Origin: Megaleporinus macrocephalus
Taxonomy: Eukaryota; Chordata; Actinopteri; Characiformes; Anostomidae
DNA length: 64,000 nucleotides
Assembly: GCA_021613375.1 (NCBI GenBank)
Contig: CM038710.1
Location: 28,953,763 to 29,017,762 of the forward strand
Direction of reading: 5' to 3'
The notes beneath the pieces are model-generated. The model was not told the DNA's origin. It searched no databases and saw only the letters and a program-made list of their open reading frames with translations. Below are positions 62,889-64,000 of this stretch, one piece after another (the stretch's first letter is position 1; the number at the start of each line of letters is the position of its first letter). The position numbers and the translations under genes are program-made.

Positions 62889-63568
62889 ACACTCACAGCT
62901 GCCCGTTGCAGGCATATGAAAACCCTCAGCAGAAATCTCAGCAGAAAGTCGATTGGCGAGGTGGAAACTCTTTAATCTACCACAGGAGAGCTCCGTGCCC
63001 TGGCCTTAGGCCACTGTAATGGCTGCTCCGTGCACTTCTACACACTGACATCAGTCTTACCTTGAAGACTGCACAGCAAGAATCCTTCAGTATGTTCTGC
63101 TTTCAGTTTCAGTGAGAAGACACTGAAGTCGGTTCTGACTCTTTTAAAAATGTATGAAGTGTTGTACAGTACAGGCATGGACTGGTTTTCAGAGTTGCCT
63201 CTCCAGATCCAAGAAAACAATAAGTAGGTATGTTGTAGGCTTTGTTAGTTAAAATGGTATACTGGCCACAAATCTGTCATCTCATCTGGAACATGGATTA
63301 CTGCGTGTTCTGGAGTGTGGTTATATCATGCTGAACACCACTCTGGTTATTTTAGTCGATGTTAGTCAGTGCTTGCAGTATTACATTGTTAAAACACACT
63401 CTGAGTAAAAAGTGGTTCTATGTAGTACCAAAAAAGGTTGTATGGCTTGTAACAACAGCAGAAGCCTTTCTGAGCTTACTGTATAGGTTCATTTTTTTAA
63501 AAAAAAGGTATTAATGGCAGTTTTCACTTATATAGAATAGGTCCTGTATCATATTTGGGCCAAAAATA

Positions 63569-63649
63569 GGTTTGGAATAAGAGAAAAACACTGTCAATGT
63601 TTCAAAACATACTGTTTCCGCAGCTAGTCCATGCAGTCTCTTTATAGAT

Positions 63650-63733
<84 letters not shown>

Positions 63734-63928
63734 GCAGCAAAAACAGCTCATTTTGAATTCACTGCCTGTTTCCGAAAAATGAAGGTAGCAAGGCATCTAG
63801 ATAGCTGCCTTGGGCTGTTTTTGCTGCTAAATATATATACATATAGCTTCCATATAGAGACTATATGGACTAGCTGCTGAAACGGCATGTTTTGAAACAT
63901 TGACAGTGTTTTTCTCTTATTCCAAACC
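63569..63928. mobile_element. Nested palindromic (fold-back) element with an (AT)n array inside
   Basis: The outer left arm GGTTTGGAATAAGAGAAAAA ... CACTGTCAATGTTTCAAAAC ... CAGCTAGTCCATGCAGTCTC (63569-63640) is the inverse of the outer right arm at about 63851-63928. Inner arms TTAGCAGCAAAAACAGC (63731-63747) and GCTGTTTTTGCTGCTAA (63814-63830) form a second palindrome. A third, small one (GCATCTAGATAGC) lies in the centre. An (AT)n array (63653-63731) fills the left spacer. No coding sequence; type of element unknown. Confidence 0.75.
63653..63731. repeat. (AT)n microsatellite
   Basis: About 39 perfect AT units within the palindromic element. Confidence 0.98.
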
Positions 63929-64000
63929 GCTGTCTTCACTGTCTCACAAGTCAGTGCCTTAGAAGGCAGTGTCAGTGCTCATGTTTTCTGCTATTTTTTT

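Larger units (their letters stand above)
42200..64000 (-). other. kcnc4 intron 1, 3' part (at least 21.8 kb), open at the window edge
   Basis: No minus-strand frame in this interval encodes the T1 (BTB-like) domain with its NVGG motif, or the roughly 230 N-terminal residues expected before S1. Exon 1 of Kv3 genes is a single large exon, so it would have shown as a long ORF. The stretch is AT-rich and filled with transposon relics and microsatellites listed separately. The parts between them (about 42.3-43.4, 43.5-44.1, 45.85-46.95, 47.5-49.1, 49.5-52.5, 52.9-54.0, 55.9-58.0, 59.3-60.7 and 62.9-63.5 kb) show nothing I recognise. Confidence 0.8.

Noticed and set aside
7073..63731. CRISPR-like or telomeric arrays
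   Set aside because: All regular arrays are di-, tri- or tetranucleotide microsatellites or short minisatellites. There are no repeat-spacer arrays and no TTAGGG tracts.
42200..64000. Search for kcnc4 exon 1 (T1 domain)
   Set aside because: No minus-strand frame shows the NVGG/T1 signature or a long GC-rich ORF, so exon 1 was not annotated.

Overview
This window is vertebrate nuclear DNA, almost certainly from a ray-finned fish. It is AT-rich, has a low gene density, contains spliceosomal introns, and carries many microsatellites and decayed fish-type transposons (Tc1/mariner, hAT, a solo LTR and a LINE 3' end). A fold-back repeat present in three copies resembles, from memory, one that is abundant in otophysan fishes such as characins and catfishes. 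That placement is an inference.

The only gene I can establish is the 3' two thirds of a Kv3-type voltage-gated potassium channel on the minus strand, kcnc4 (Kv3.4). Three coding exons are visible. Exon 2 (41263-42199) encodes S1 to S6 and the pore. Exon 3 (40919-41113) encodes the proximal C-terminal tail. A 68-nt terminal exon (34389-34456) was found by splice phase and tail similarity and is too short to stand out as an ORF. The junction phases agree: 937, 195 and 68 nt join into 399 residues and a stop. Exon 1, which should carry the N-terminal inactivation ball and the T1 domain, is not in the window, so intron 1 is at least 21.8 kb and runs off the right edge. Reading through the exon 3 donor would give a second, shorter C-terminus.

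Layout: 1-33 kb is intergenic DNA downstream of kcnc4. It has a small CpG-rich block near 0.4-0.55 kb, an alternating pair of duplicated repeats between 8.4 and 12.7 kb that flank a non-repetitive block, a LINE 3' end at 13.1-13.7 kb, a solo LTR at 18.9-19.4 kb, Tc1 fossils at 22.0 and 27.9 kb, a 915-bp hAT-type MITE with an 8-bp target-site duplication at 24.6-25.5 kb, and a fold-back repeat at 28.5 kb. The interval 33-34.4 kb is the probable kcnc4 3' UTR. Intron 3 spans 34.5-40.9 kb and intron 2 is only 149 bp. From 42.2 to 64 kb is intron 1, with a fold-back element (44.1 kb), several MITEs and Tc1 relics (45.3, 46.9, 49.1, 55.0 and 61.4 kb), and a nested palindrome around an (AT)n array at the right edge.

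I found no RNA gene, CRISPR array, prokaryotic feature or novel multi-gene system. The most informative observations are the short kcnc4 terminal exon and its alternative tail, the R1-R2-R1'-R2' duplication, and the long palindromic elements.
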